Source: Gaiella sp038230035
GTDB taxonomy: Bacteria; Actinomycetota; Thermoleophilia; Gaiellales; Gaiellaceae
Direction of reading: 5' to 3'
DNA: 64,000 bases
Assembly (NCBI GenBank): GCA_038230035.1
Contig: JBBRNX010000013.1
Coordinates: forward strand, 1-64,000
The translations under genes were made by a program, and so were the position numbers. Of the stretch, positions 28,229-37,166 are shown piece by piece. How positions within the stretch are numbered: position 1 is the stretch's first letter; each line of letters begins with the position of its first letter. Under the pieces are notes generated by a model, which made no database searches, was not told where the DNA came from, and saw only the letters and a program-made list of their open reading frames with translations.

Positions 28229-29348
28229 CACTCGCCGTTCGCATCAGTTGGGCTTCCAGCCGCCCGCGATCGGGGAGGAGGAGATCGCCGCGGTCACGGA
28301 CGTTCTCCGCTCCGGCTGGCTGACGACCGGGCCGAAGGCCGCACTGCTCGAAGAGCGGATGGGCGCGTACCTGGAAGTCGAGCACGTTCTGGCGGTCACC
28401 TCCGGAACGGCTGCGATGCACCTCGCGCTGCTTGCTCTCGGTGTCGGCTCGGGCGACGAGGTGATCACGTCACCGATCACCTGGCCGGCGACCGCCAACG
28501 TCATCGAGCACTGCGGCGCGACGCCGATCTTCTGCGACGTCCGCCCGGGGGATCTGAACATCGACACGCGCCTTCTCCCGGAGCTCGTCACCGAGCGGAC
28601 GAAGGCGATCATGCCGGTCGACCTCGCCGGCCAGCCCTGCGACCTCGATCCGATCGTCGCGCTTGGCTTACCCGTCGTCGAAGATGCCGCCCACGCGCTC
28701 GAGGGCGTGTACCGCGGCCGGAAGGTGGGCTCGATCGCCGATGCGACGTGCTTCTCGCTGTATGTGACGAAGAACGTTGCCGCTGGTGAGGGCGGCCTTA
28801 TTGCCACCAACCGCGACGACGTGGCCGAGACGATCCGCAACATGCGCCTCACCCGGCGCAGCGGCGCCTCCCACTACGACCAGGTGACCCCGGGGTTCAA
28901 GGCGAACCTGGCCGATGTGCTGGCTGCGGTCGCCCTCGTCCAGTTCGACAAGATCGACGACCACGCAGCGATCCGCGCGCGTCAATTCGGCCTCTACGAC
29001 GACGGACTCGCCGACCTCGCGGGAATCACGCCGTTGACCCGCGACGCGCGTGACACCCACGCGTTGCACCTCTACGTGATCAGGATCGACGCGGAACAGG
29101 CGGGCGCCGGCCGCGACCCCTACCAGCACGCCCTCGCCGAGGAGCTGATCTCCACGAGCATCCACTTCCTACCCGTCCACAAGCTGACGTGGTTCCGCGA
29201 GCGCTACCCGGATCAGCCACCACTTCCCGTGGCCGAGAAGGCCGGTGAGGACGTTCTCTCGCTGCCGCTCTCACCTGCGCATTCGGACGAGGACATCCTC
29301 GACGCGGTCGACGCGATCCGACGCGTCCACGAGCGCTTCACCGCATGA
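28212..29348 (+). CDS. DegT/DnrJ/EryC1/StrS sugar aminotransferase
   Basis: A 378-residue PLP enzyme. Landmarks are SGTAAMHLALLALGVGSGDE for phosphate binding, VVEDAAHALEG (Asp158, His161) and the Schiff-base lysine in SLYVTKNVAAGEGG (K187). These enzymes transfer an amino group from glutamate to a nucleotide 4-keto or 3-keto sugar, which the upstream dehydratase-like SDR would provide. The ATG at 28212 lies inside the ATP-grasp end (17-base overlap). The stop overlaps the next ATG (ATGA). Length and closing (FLPVHKLTWFRERYP) are normal. Confidence 0.88.
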   Translation: MSTRRNTRRSHQLGFQPPAIGEEEIAAVTDVLRSGWLTTGPKAALLEERMGAYLEVEHVLAVTSGTAAMHLALLALGVGSGDEVITSPITWPATANVIEHCGATPIFCDVRPGDLNIDTRLLPELVTERTKAIMPVDLAGQPCDLDPIVALGLPVVEDAAHALEGVYRGRKVGSIADATCFSLYVTKNVAAGEGGLIATNRDDVAETIRNMRLTRRSGASHYDQVTPGFKANLADVLAAVALVQFDKIDDHAAIRARQFGLYDDGLADLAGITPLTRDARDTHALHLYVIRIDAEQAGAGRDPYQHALAEELISTSIHFLPVHKLTWFRERYPDQPPLPVAEKAGEDVLSLPLSPAHSDEDILDAVDAIRRVHERFTA

Positions 29349-30316
29349 GACGCGCGGTGCGGATCGGCGCCACCATTGCCTTTACGGGCCTCGCCGTCGG
29401 CTATCTCGTCTGGAAGATCGACCTTGGCAAGACCGCCGACGTTCTGCGGGACGCGAGCCTCTGGTGGTTCGGTCTGGCCATCGCGATCATGATCCTGACC
29501 GTTCCGCCGATGGCGCTCCGCTGGCAGTGGCTGCTCGCCGCACAGGGGATTCACGAGCGTTACACGTGGCTCGTGAGATCGTATTTCGTGTCCTTCACCG
29601 CAGGGCAGATCCTGCCGACGTCGATCGGCGGCGACGCGGTGCGAATCTTCGAGACCTCGAAGCGCAACCAGGGCCGAACCGCCGACCTGACTGCGATCGT
29701 CCTGCTCGAGCGCGGACTCGGCGGCGCCGGCACCGTGCTTCTCGGTGCCATCGGCTTTGTGCTCGCGATTGGCCGCTACCACGTCGGCGCCTACCTCTGG
29801 CTGGAAGGCGCCTTTGTTGCCGGGACGCTCGTGCTGCTGACCCTGTTCTTCGCGCGCGGCGTCCGGCCGTACCTCGCACGGGCGGCGCCGCTCCTGCGCG
29901 TGCTCCGGATCGAGCGCCACGTGCGGGCGTTCTACGAGGGCGTGCATCACTTCCGCGGTCATCCGCGCCTGCTGCTCGGCGTCTTCGCGTGGACGACGGC
30001 GCTCCAGGCGATCCGCGTTCTCGCGATCTGGGCGACTGCACGCGCTGTCGGGATCGAGATCGGTCCGCGCCTGTACTACGTGATGGGGCCGCTGTTCTTC
30101 CTCGTGCTGCTCGTACCGTTCACGCTGAACGGGTTTGCCGTGCGTGAGGCGTTCTTCGTCAGCTTTCTAGGCAGCGCCGGAGTTCCCGCCGACCAGGCGT
30201 TCGCCGCCGGGTTCCTGTTCTTCCTCGTCACCGTTGCGCTGGCGACTCCGGGCGGGCTCATCCTCCTGTGGGAGGGCCTTCGCGGCGGCGCCCGCACGCG
30301 CGTCGAGCATGGCTGA
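29345..30316 (+). CDS. Flippase-like membrane protein (LPG synthase TM / UPF0104)
   Basis: A 323-residue polytopic protein with about eight helices. Family signals are VGYLVWKIDLGKT after helix 1, PMALRWQWLLAAQGI, and SFTAGQILPTSIGGDAVRIF, the conserved P.S.GGD loop. Related AglD/MprF-type proteins act in lipid or glycolipid flipping and glycan assembly. It is coupled to the aminotransferase by ATGA and overlaps the GT2 gene downstream by eight bases. A role in moving the lipid-linked sugar across the membrane is inferred. Confidence 0.8.
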   Translation: MRRAVRIGATIAFTGLAVGYLVWKIDLGKTADVLRDASLWWFGLAIAIMILTVPPMALRWQWLLAAQGIHERYTWLVRSYFVSFTAGQILPTSIGGDAVRIFETSKRNQGRTADLTAIVLLERGLGGAGTVLLGAIGFVLAIGRYHVGAYLWLEGAFVAGTLVLLTLFFARGVRPYLARAAPLLRVLRIERHVRAFYEGVHHFRGHPRLLLGVFAWTTALQAIRVLAIWATARAVGIEIGPRLYYVMGPLFFLVLLVPFTLNGFAVREAFFVSFLGSAGVPADQAFAAGFLFFLVTVALATPGGLILLWEGLRGGARTRVEHG

Positions 30317-31205
30317 CCCCGACCCTTCCCGTGCGGTCGTCGTTGCGACCTACAACGCTCTGCCGTGGCTCGAGCAGTGCCTGGAGAGCGTCGCCGGTGT
30401 CGGCACGGTCGTCGTCGACAACGGCTCGACCGACGGGACAGTCGCGTTCGCCCGACAGCACTTCCCGGCCGTCACCGTCGTCGAACAGGAGAACCTCGGT
30501 CTTGCCGCCGCCTGGAACCGGGGCCTCGCGGCAACCGACTCCGACTACGTCCTGATCCTGAACGCCGACGCGTGGCTCACCGCCGGATCGCTGGATCGGC
30601 TCGTCGCGTTTGCAGAGTCGCGTCCCGACGCCGCGGTCGTCGGCCCGCGGTTGCTGAATCCGGACGGGACGCTCCAGCGCTCGGTGCGTGGTTTCCCGAC
30701 CCCGTGGCGTCTTGCGACCGAGTACTTCTTTCTGCGCAAGCTCGCGCCCCGATCGCGGCTCTTCAACGCGTTCTACGCCTCGGGCTTCGACCACGACGAG
30801 GTGCGGGAGGCCGAGTTTCTGATGGGCGCCTGCTTGCTCGTACGGCGCTCGGCGATCGCGGCCGTCGGGCCGCTCGATGAGGCGTTCTTCCTCTTTAGCG
30901 AGGAGACCGACTGGTGTTACCGCTTCGCGCAGGCGGGCTGGAAGGTGCTGTTCTATCCGGGAGCGGAGTGCGTCCATGTCGGCGGCGCGTCGCATGGCGG
31001 GCTGCTCTATCGCGAGAACCTGCGAGGCCATCTCCGGTTCCTCGCCAAGCACCGCGGCAGACGCTCCGCCGAGCGCGCGAGGCTGCTGCTGCGCGTTGCG
31101 CTGCGTCTGCGCGGGAGGCTGTTTCGAGGTGAGCGCGGTCTGATGTACCGCGATGCCGCGACCTGGCTCGGTACGGGCGACGTGCCGCACCTGCTCGAGC
31201 GATGA
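30309..31205 (+). CDS. Glycosyltransferase family 2, rhamnosyltransferase-like
   Basis: A 298-residue soluble GT2: VVVATYNALPWLEQCLESV, VVVDNGSTDGTV, the DxD-type LNADAWL (near 86-92), then FLMGACLLVRRSAI and LDEAFFLFSEETDWCYRF, which are typical of WbbL-type rhamnosyltransferases. It probably adds one sugar to a lipid-linked intermediate in the cytoplasm. The C-terminus has a basic helix (RARLLLRVALRLRGRLFRG) that may bind the membrane. Start and stop overlap its neighbours, placing it in the same operon. Confidence 0.85.
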   Translation: MADPDPSRAVVVATYNALPWLEQCLESVAGVGTVVVDNGSTDGTVAFARQHFPAVTVVEQENLGLAAAWNRGLAATDSDYVLILNADAWLTAGSLDRLVAFAESRPDAAVVGPRLLNPDGTLQRSVRGFPTPWRLATEYFFLRKLAPRSRLFNAFYASGFDHDEVREAEFLMGACLLVRRSAIAAVGPLDEAFFLFSEETDWCYRFAQAGWKVLFYPGAECVHVGGASHGGLLYRENLRGHLRFLAKHRGRRSAERARLLLRVALRLRGRLFRGERGLMYRDAATWLGTGDVPHLLER

Positions 31206-33154
31206 GCTCGATCCTCCTCCTGGTGCGGCTGACGCTCGCAACGGGCGTCGTGCTCCTGCCGGGCTGGATCGTCGCGCGTGCGGTGGGCGTGCGCGGAGCT
31301 TCGGCGACGCTGAGTTGGGCGTTGGTCGTCGTCTTCGGCGCACTCGGCGTGACCTTCTTCGTGCGCGGCACGCTGACGCTGACGCTCGTGCTGCTGCTGG
31401 TTATGGGCGCGGCTGTGTTGCCGTTCACGCGTGGCGGCGGTAAGGAGCGCGCGCCGCGGTGGACCGCGGTCGCCGTTGGGGGCGCCGTCGTGGGGTTGCT
31501 GCTCTGGCACGTCGCCGGCGAGGTTGCTGGTGACGGACTGTTCCATTTGGCGCGCGTGCGCAAGCTCGTCGAGCTCAACGGCCTGTCGCTGCATCGCGTC
31601 GGTGGGTTTCCCGACGGAGGTCTCCATCCGGGCTACGCGTTCCCACTGTGGCACGGGTTCCTCGCGCTGGTCGCAAAGGTCGCGGGCGTCGATCCGGCGC
31701 GGGTCGTGTTGCACGAGTCGACCGTGCTCGCACCGCTCGCGCTACTGACCTCGTACGAGGCGGGCTGGGCGCTCTTCCAGCGTGTCTGGGCTGCAGCCGC
31801 CGCAGCGGCTGCGACCGTGGCGCTCGCAGCGTTCGCCGCGGGGCACGGCGGCGCGTACACGTCGCTCGCGCTCCCTGCGACGGTGTCGCGCCAGATCCTG
31901 GCGCCGGCAGTCCTCGCGCTCGCCTTCGCGACGATCCGAACGCCGACCCGCGGTCTGGTTGCTTCGACAGCGGCTGCCTCACTTGCGCTCGTCGTCGTAC
32001 ACCCGCCCTACGCGCTGTTCGTCCTTGTCCCGTTCGTCGGCTTTCTCATCGTGCGCATTGCTTGGACGCGCGAAGACGTGCGCTCGGGCGCGCTCGCACT
32101 CGTCGCGCTCGCTCTACCGGCGGCGGCCTTCGCCGCGTGGCTCTACCCGATCCTGCGCGATACGCGTTCCGTGTCGCCAGGTTTTGTCGAGAAGGTGCGC
32201 GGTATCGCCCAGTACCACGACCAGCTCGTGGTCTCCTCACTGCACCGTTTCCATCTGGCGCCAGAGCTCTTCGGCCGGACCGGTGCGGTTGCCGTTGCGG
32301 CGCTGCTGCTTGTGCCGTTCGCAGGGCTTGCGGCGCAGCGCCGCTGGGCCGCCTACATCGTCGGCGCGACGCTGGCGGTGCTCGGGCTGACACTCGTCTC
32401 GCAGCTGTTCGTCCCGTTCTCGGATGCGGTGTCGCTGTCGCAGGCGCGGCGTTTCGCCGGCTTCCTGCCGTTCGCGTTCGCCTTTGCGGGCGGCCTCGGT
32501 GTGCTTGCCGGGCTCGTCGGTCGGTTCGTGGTGCCGATCGCGCTTGCAGCGGGGATCGCCCTCCAAGTGGCCTATCCCGGCGACTTCGGCGCCGGCTTGA
32601 AGAGCGGGCTGCCAGCGTGGCCGACGTGGGTTGCGGCTGCAGGTGCCGTGATCGCGCTCGCGGTCGGCCTCCGGACACTGGGCGTCTGGAGAACCGAACC
32701 GCGCGAAGCGCCGGCCGGTTTCGCGGCGGCGGTGCTCCTTCTACCGGTGGCGATTCACGGCCTCGCGCACTGGTCGCCGATCAGAGCCGACACCGCGTAC
32801 GCGCTGACACCCGGGCTCGTCCATGCGCTCAGGACGGACGTTCCCGGCGGCGACGCGGTCTACTCCGACCTCGAGACGAGCTATCGGATCGGAGCCTACG
32901 CCCCCGTCTACGTGTGCAACGGCCCGCCCGGGCACGTGGCGAACACAAAGCTCGACCGTCCGTACGCGCGTCGGCGGGAGCTCAGACGTTTCCTCCGCAC
33001 GGGCGATCTTGCGATCCCGAGACGGTGCGGCGCACGCTGGCTCGTCGTCGACCGCTCGCGATCACAACGGCACTTCAAGCTGCGCGTCGTCTATCGCGAC
33101 GGCCGCTACACGCTCTACCGGATCGGCTCGACGGTGGCCGTGACCTCCGGATAG
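31202..33154 (+). CDS. Large polytopic membrane protein, possible GT-C
   Basis: A 650-residue protein with about 12-14 hydrophobic helices and a soluble C-terminal end of about 110 residues. After helix 3 or 4 an extracytoplasmic segment (GEVAGDGLFHLARVRKLVEL) with an acidic residue pair resembles the first loop of GT-C enzymes. The C-terminal TDVPGGDAVYSDLETSYRIG segment is common in actinobacterial GT-C-like proteins. It probably transfers a sugar from a polyprenyl carrier outside the membrane. No Pfam-type family can be named securely. Its ATG overlaps the GT2 stop. It ends 40 bases inside the end of the convergent next gene. Confidence 0.65.
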   Translation: MSSILLLVRLTLATGVVLLPGWIVARAVGVRGASATLSWALVVVFGALGVTFFVRGTLTLTLVLLLVMGAAVLPFTRGGGKERAPRWTAVAVGGAVVGLLLWHVAGEVAGDGLFHLARVRKLVELNGLSLHRVGGFPDGGLHPGYAFPLWHGFLALVAKVAGVDPARVVLHESTVLAPLALLTSYEAGWALFQRVWAAAAAAAATVALAAFAAGHGGAYTSLALPATVSRQILAPAVLALAFATIRTPTRGLVASTAAASLALVVVHPPYALFVLVPFVGFLIVRIAWTREDVRSGALALVALALPAAAFAAWLYPILRDTRSVSPGFVEKVRGIAQYHDQLVVSSLHRFHLAPELFGRTGAVAVAALLLVPFAGLAAQRRWAAYIVGATLAVLGLTLVSQLFVPFSDAVSLSQARRFAGFLPFAFAFAGGLGVLAGLVGRFVVPIALAAGIALQVAYPGDFGAGLKSGLPAWPTWVAAAGAVIALAVGLRTLGVWRTEPREAPAGFAAAVLLLPVAIHGLAHWSPIRADTAYALTPGLVHALRTDVPGGDAVYSDLETSYRIGAYAPVYVCNGPPGHVANTKLDRPYARRRELRRFLRTGDLAIPRRCGARWLVVDRSRSQRHFKLRVVYRDGRYTLYRIGSTVAVTSG

Positions 33155-35115
33155 CGCACCGCCGGCACGATCTGGACGTCGAAGCCCGAGCGGGTCGCCT
33201 CGCTGCGGAAGTCGGCTTGCGCGGCGGCCGGCTTTGGCACACCGGTCACGACGACGCGGAACGTCGAGCAGCCAGTCTGCTCGATGTGCGCGCCGAAGCC
33301 GACCGCTGCTGCCTTCTTCAGCACCTCGCGTCCATCCGTATAGCTGACGTCGGCGGCGAACACTGCGTCGAGAAGCTGGCCTGGAGTCGTCGAGATATGG
33401 CAATCGTCGAGCGTGGACGCGCGTGTGGGCGTGCCGTTCACGAAGACGGCGTAGATCTCGGGTTGCTCGCCGACGAGCGTCAGCCCGGGGCATTGCGACC
33501 ACGAGAGGGGATCGGCGGACGTCCCGACCACATGCGCTGCGATGTCGGCGCTCTCGCCGCCGGTCAGCAGCGCGAAGTAACGCGCGTCGGCGACGTCGGC
33601 GCACGACTTCGGGTACTCGACGGACACCTGGCCGGGGAAGAAGTACTTCAGCCGGCCGTCGCCCGTCACGATCTTCTGACCGGGGCCGACGTTTGCGCGG
33701 GCCAGGTCGAGCTCGTACGAGAACGGTCCGTACGCATAGTTCTCGATCCGTGCCTGGTCGCCCCAGCCCGACCGGCCGAGGTCGCGGAGGCCGCGCCAGC
33801 CGCTCGCGCCGAGCCCGTCGATCGAGGTCAGGTTCGCGGCGACGAGCAGCGTGAGAGCGGCCACGGGCACGAGCGCGACGGTGGGTTTCAGCCGGACGAG
33901 CGACCTGCCGGCGACCGCCAGCGCGGCACCAGCGAGGAGGACAGCGGGTGGCCAGGCGGGGCTCAGAAAGCGGACGTCGTCGCTGCGCAGCGCGAGACCT
34001 ATGACGAGACCGGGAGCGAGCCAGACGAGGAGCGCGCCGTACCCGTTGCGGCCGAGCGCGTCCTCGGAGCCGAGGAACGGCGCCGCAATCAGGCACAGAG
34101 CCAGCGTGACGAAGCCGATAGCGCCCAGGGTCACGCCACCTGCAAAGGGATACGGGCGTCCGCCGTCCGCGACGATCGGTCCGGCGATCGACCAGCCGAC
34201 GGCCGCAGGCGCAGCGACTGCAAGGGCGAGGCGCGCTCGCGCTCCGGCGACCCGCGCCAGCCCGTAGACGAGCCCGTAGAGAACGGGTAGGCGTGCCGCG
34301 TTGCCGAGCCAATCTCCGCGCACGATCCGCTCCCAACGCTGCGCGGCGCCCTGCGCGAGGTAGTAGTCGGTGTTGCCTGCGTGAAGGAAGCCGTAGAGCG
34401 ACTGATGGAGTTGGTGCGCCTCGACGACGTCGTAGGCGAGTGCTGCCGCGACGCCGACCGCGAGCGCGGCGAGCCCTTCGACGAGACGTCTGCGCTCCAC
34501 GTGAGGCACGACCAACGGCGTCGCGCAAGCGATGCCGGCGAGCGCGATGAGACCCGTCGGCTTCGACAACACCGCTGCCGCTGCAGCCAGCGCCGTCAGC
34601 GGCAGGCGAATCCATGCCGGCGTGCGAGACCACAGAGCAGCGGCTGCGAGCACGGACATCGCAGCGACAGGAACGTCGGTCATCCCAGCGGCGGCATACG
34701 TCGCGAACACGGACGACGACAGGGCTACCGCAACCGCAATCGCTCGCAACAGATCGTCGCGCTTCCCGAGCTGCCCGGCGACGACCCAGACGCCGCCGAC
34801 GAACGCCACCGCGAAGGCGACGCTCAACGAGCGACCTATCCATTCGTGGTATCCGAGCCAGCGCCAGGCGTATCCCTGACCGATGTAGAACAGCGGCCGG
34901 TTCAGGTTTGTCGCGATCACATCGGAGAACACGTGTTGCCCGGCGGCGATCTGGCGCGACCACGCGCCGAAGGCAAGCGAATCCCAGGAGCGGTAGGGCA
35001 TGACGGCGGCGACGAACAACGAAGCCGCGAGAAACACGCCGCCGAGGAGCGCGATCTGCAGCCGCAGGATGATCCGCAACGCGCGCGGCAAGCTCGTCTC
35101 CATCGTCCGAAGCAT
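33115..35115 (-). CDS. GT39/PMT-like glycosyltransferase with SPOR-like tail
   Basis: About 666 residues with about ten helices, followed by a soluble domain of about 240. The first loop after helix 1 (YRSWDSLAFGAWSRQIAAGQ) and NRPLFYIGQGYAWRWLGYHE resemble GT39/ArnT-like enzymes. The last 75 residues contain two GF.A/GFDV units (AAAVGFGAHIEQTG, ATRSGFDVQIVPAV) spaced like the two halves of a SPOR or RNP fold. It likely transfers a polyprenyl-linked sugar outside the membrane, and the tail may bind peptidoglycan. Start chosen at 35115; 35103 and 35187 are alternatives, the last running into the divergent gene. Confidence 0.72.
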   Translation of the reverse strand: MLRTMETSLPRALRIILRLQIALLGGVFLAASLFVAAVMPYRSWDSLAFGAWSRQIAAGQHVFSDVIATNLNRPLFYIGQGYAWRWLGYHEWIGRSLSVAFAVAFVGGVWVVAGQLGKRDDLLRAIAVAVALSSSVFATYAAAGMTDVPVAAMSVLAAAALWSRTPAWIRLPLTALAAAAAVLSKPTGLIALAGIACATPLVVPHVERRRLVEGLAALAVGVAAALAYDVVEAHQLHQSLYGFLHAGNTDYYLAQGAAQRWERIVRGDWLGNAARLPVLYGLVYGLARVAGARARLALAVAAPAAVGWSIAGPIVADGGRPYPFAGGVTLGAIGFVTLALCLIAAPFLGSEDALGRNGYGALLVWLAPGLVIGLALRSDDVRFLSPAWPPAVLLAGAALAVAGRSLVRLKPTVALVPVAALTLLVAANLTSIDGLGASGWRGLRDLGRSGWGDQARIENYAYGPFSYELDLARANVGPGQKIVTGDGRLKYFFPGQVSVEYPKSCADVADARYFALLTGGESADIAAHVVGTSADPLSWSQCPGLTLVGEQPEIYAVFVNGTPTRASTLDDCHISTTPGQLLDAVFAADVSYTDGREVLKKAAAVGFGAHIEQTGCSTFRVVVTGVPKPAAAQADFRSEATRSGFDVQIVPAVRYPEVTATVEPIR

Positions 35116-35167
35116 GCGGGAGCGCCCGGCCGGAGCCGCCGAGCACGCGCCGAGTAGCATCGCCGGG

Positions 35168-36430
35168 GTGAAGGTGCTGCTCGTCACGCTCTACTTCCCG
35201 CCGGCCGGCGGTGGAGGTGTACAGCGCTCCCTCAAGCTCGCGCAGTACCTGCCCGCGCTCGGGATCGAGACCCACGTGCTCGCGCCCGACGACCCGAAGT
35301 GGATCCACCGGGACGAGGGGCTCCGCATCCCGACGCAGGCCTGGGTGCATCGCGCTCGCTACATCGGTCCGAAAGGGCGGCGGCCGGCAGAGGAGCTCCA
35401 CGGCAAGGCGGGTCTGCCTCGGCTCGCGACACACGCCAAGCTCGCCTCGCGCCGCCTGCTCGTGCCGGACGAGAACGTCAGCTGGAACCTGACCGCGATC
35501 CCCGCGGCGATTCGGATCGCGCGTGCCGAGGGGATCGATACGGTGATCACGACCTCGCCGCCCAACTCGGTTCATCTCGTTGGCGCGGCGGTGCAGAGGG
35601 CAACTGGCGCCAAGTGGCTCGCCGACTTGCGCGACTCACTCGTCGCGCATCCGCATCGGCGCTCCGAAAGCGCCGCCGTGCGCGCGAAGGAGACCGTCGA
35701 TCGGAGTCTCGCGCGGCTCGTCGCGCGTCGCGCGGACGCGATCTCGTGTGTGTCGGAAGCGATCGCCGACGAGGTACGGGCTCTCTCGCCGCGTGGCCTG
35801 GTCCAGACGATCGCCAACGGCTGCGACTTCGACGACTTCGCCGGGCTCACCTACACACCGTCGCGCCGGCTGTGGATCACGCATGCGGGGAGCTTCTTCG
35901 GGAAGCGCGACCCGCGGCCGTTCTTGCAGGCGCTGCACGCCTGCACGATCGATGGGGAGCTCGACATTGTCGCGCGCTTCCTCGGGGATTTTCGGTCGGC
36001 AGATCGGGAGTGGGCCGAGGGCCTCGGCTTGGGCGACCGCTTGGAGCTGATCCCGTACGCGCCGCGCTCCCGCTCGCTCGAGCTGCAGCGCGACTCGGAG
36101 GCGAACCTCCTGCTGATCCCCGACGCCGGCGGTCGCGGCAAAGGCGTGCTCTCGGGCAAGGTCTTCGAGTACCTCGCTGCCGGGCGGCCGATCCTCGCCG
36201 CGGTGCCGCCGGACGGAGCCGCAGCCGACCTGATCCGCGAGACGGGTGCGGGCATCGTGGTCGCCCCGGACGACGTCGACGGCCTGTCCGCTGCGCTTCG
36301 CGAGTTGCATGGGCGCTTCACCACTGACGGCCTACCAGATGTCGAATTGGAGCCCGATCTCCGCCACCGTCTGTCACGCGCGGCGCGCGTCGAAGAGACC
36401 GCCGAGTTGCTCCGCTCGCTGCTGCTCTAG
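35168..36430 (+). CDS. Glycosyltransferase family 4
   Basis: A 420-residue GT-B enzyme. The N-terminal KVLLVTLYFPPAGGGGVQRS is the acceptor-side glycine loop and ADLRDSLVAHPH the domain core. The C-terminal donor site holds AGSFFGKRDPRPFL, then PDAGGRGKGVLSGKVFEYLA with the E...A.G.P segment. It transfers a nucleotide sugar to a growing glycan in the cytoplasm. A GTG at 35168 matches the start of the fold. It is transcribed divergently from the GT39-like gene and converges with the anti-sigma gene with a four-base gap. Confidence 0.87.
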   Translation: MKVLLVTLYFPPAGGGGVQRSLKLAQYLPALGIETHVLAPDDPKWIHRDEGLRIPTQAWVHRARYIGPKGRRPAEELHGKAGLPRLATHAKLASRRLLVPDENVSWNLTAIPAAIRIARAEGIDTVITTSPPNSVHLVGAAVQRATGAKWLADLRDSLVAHPHRRSESAAVRAKETVDRSLARLVARRADAISCVSEAIADEVRALSPRGLVQTIANGCDFDDFAGLTYTPSRRLWITHAGSFFGKRDPRPFLQALHACTIDGELDIVARFLGDFRSADREWAEGLGLGDRLELIPYAPRSRSLELQRDSEANLLLIPDAGGRGKGVLSGKVFEYLAAGRPILAAVPPDGAAADLIRETGAGIVVAPDDVDGLSAALRELHGRFTTDGLPDVELEPDLRHRLSRAARVEETAELLRSLLL

Positions 36431-36434
36431 TCCA

Positions 36435-37166
36435 TCACTCGCAAGCAGAAAGCTGGACGCCGCTCTCGGGCATTGGCGTCGTCAGGCACGCGACGATATG
36501 TCCCGCGGCGTCGAGACCGACGAGCTTCTCGATCGACGGAGGCTGGACGGCGTTGAGCCGCACGAGGTAGAAGCGGATCGCAGAGCCCAAGCTTTCGGGA
36601 GCGGCGAACGTGGGTGTCCGGACGACGGTGCCGTCGTCGAAGTGGATCGCGACCTCGATTGCCTGGTCGACGACCGGGCCTGCGACGTGCGACGGCAACT
36701 CCGATGAGCTGACTTCGAGATAGGTGATCCCATGCCGAGCGTAGGGCTTCGACTCCGCCGTTCGAGGTACCCCGTCGATCTGATCGCAGTTCAACCCGGC
36801 GCCCTCGCCGGCCCGGCTGTTTGTCGGGGTGATCCCAAAGCAGATGCCGTCGGTCGTGCTGCGATAGGCGACGAGCTGCCAGGCCTTGCCGTCCCAAACT
36901 CCTTCCTTGACGACCACGACCGGTGTCGCAGGCGGAGGCGCAGAGCCGTCGAAGCGGAAGAACCACCACTCGTGCGACGCCGCGACAGCAACGAGCGGAA
37001 CCAGGATCGCGGCGATGATCGCCACGAGAAGGACGATCCGGCGCGTTGGCCGACGGCGCCGACGGCTTGTGCCGTGGGCTTCCCGAAGCACGCGCGCCCA
37101 GTCGCCGCGCTCGCTCTCGAACCTTGGCACGAGCGAATCCAGGGCGCGTCCAATCTCGTCGCTCAT
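36435..37166 (-). CDS. Putative anti-sigma factor, single-pass membrane protein
   Basis: A 243-residue protein: about 40 cytoplasmic residues (SDEIGRALDSLVPRFESERG), one transmembrane helix at 43-63 and an external domain of about 180. It follows the ECF sigma gene with an ATGA overlap and a GGAGG site inside the sigma gene end, the usual arrangement of an anti-sigma factor. No HxxxCxxC zinc motif is present in the N-terminal part. The outer domain shows no known family but has a pattern of short strands (WQLVAYRSTTDGICFGI). It would hold the sigma factor at the membrane until an outside signal arrives. Confidence 0.7.
   Translation of the reverse strand: MSDEIGRALDSLVPRFESERGDWARVLREAHGTSRRRRRPTRRIVLLVAIIAAILVPLVAVAASHEWWFFRFDGSAPPPATPVVVVKEGVWDGKAWQLVAYRSTTDGICFGITPTNSRAGEGAGLNCDQIDGVPRTAESKPYARHGITYLEVSSSELPSHVAGPVVDQAIEVAIHFDDGTVVRTPTFAAPESLGSAIRFYLVRLNAVQPPSIEKLVGLDAAGHIVACLTTPMPESGVQLSACE

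Noticed and set aside
31648..34290. Long open frame of about 880 codons on the plus strand
   Set aside because: It is a high-GC shadow of the membrane protein and the convergent GT39-like gene. Composition is Arg/Ala-rich with no domain.
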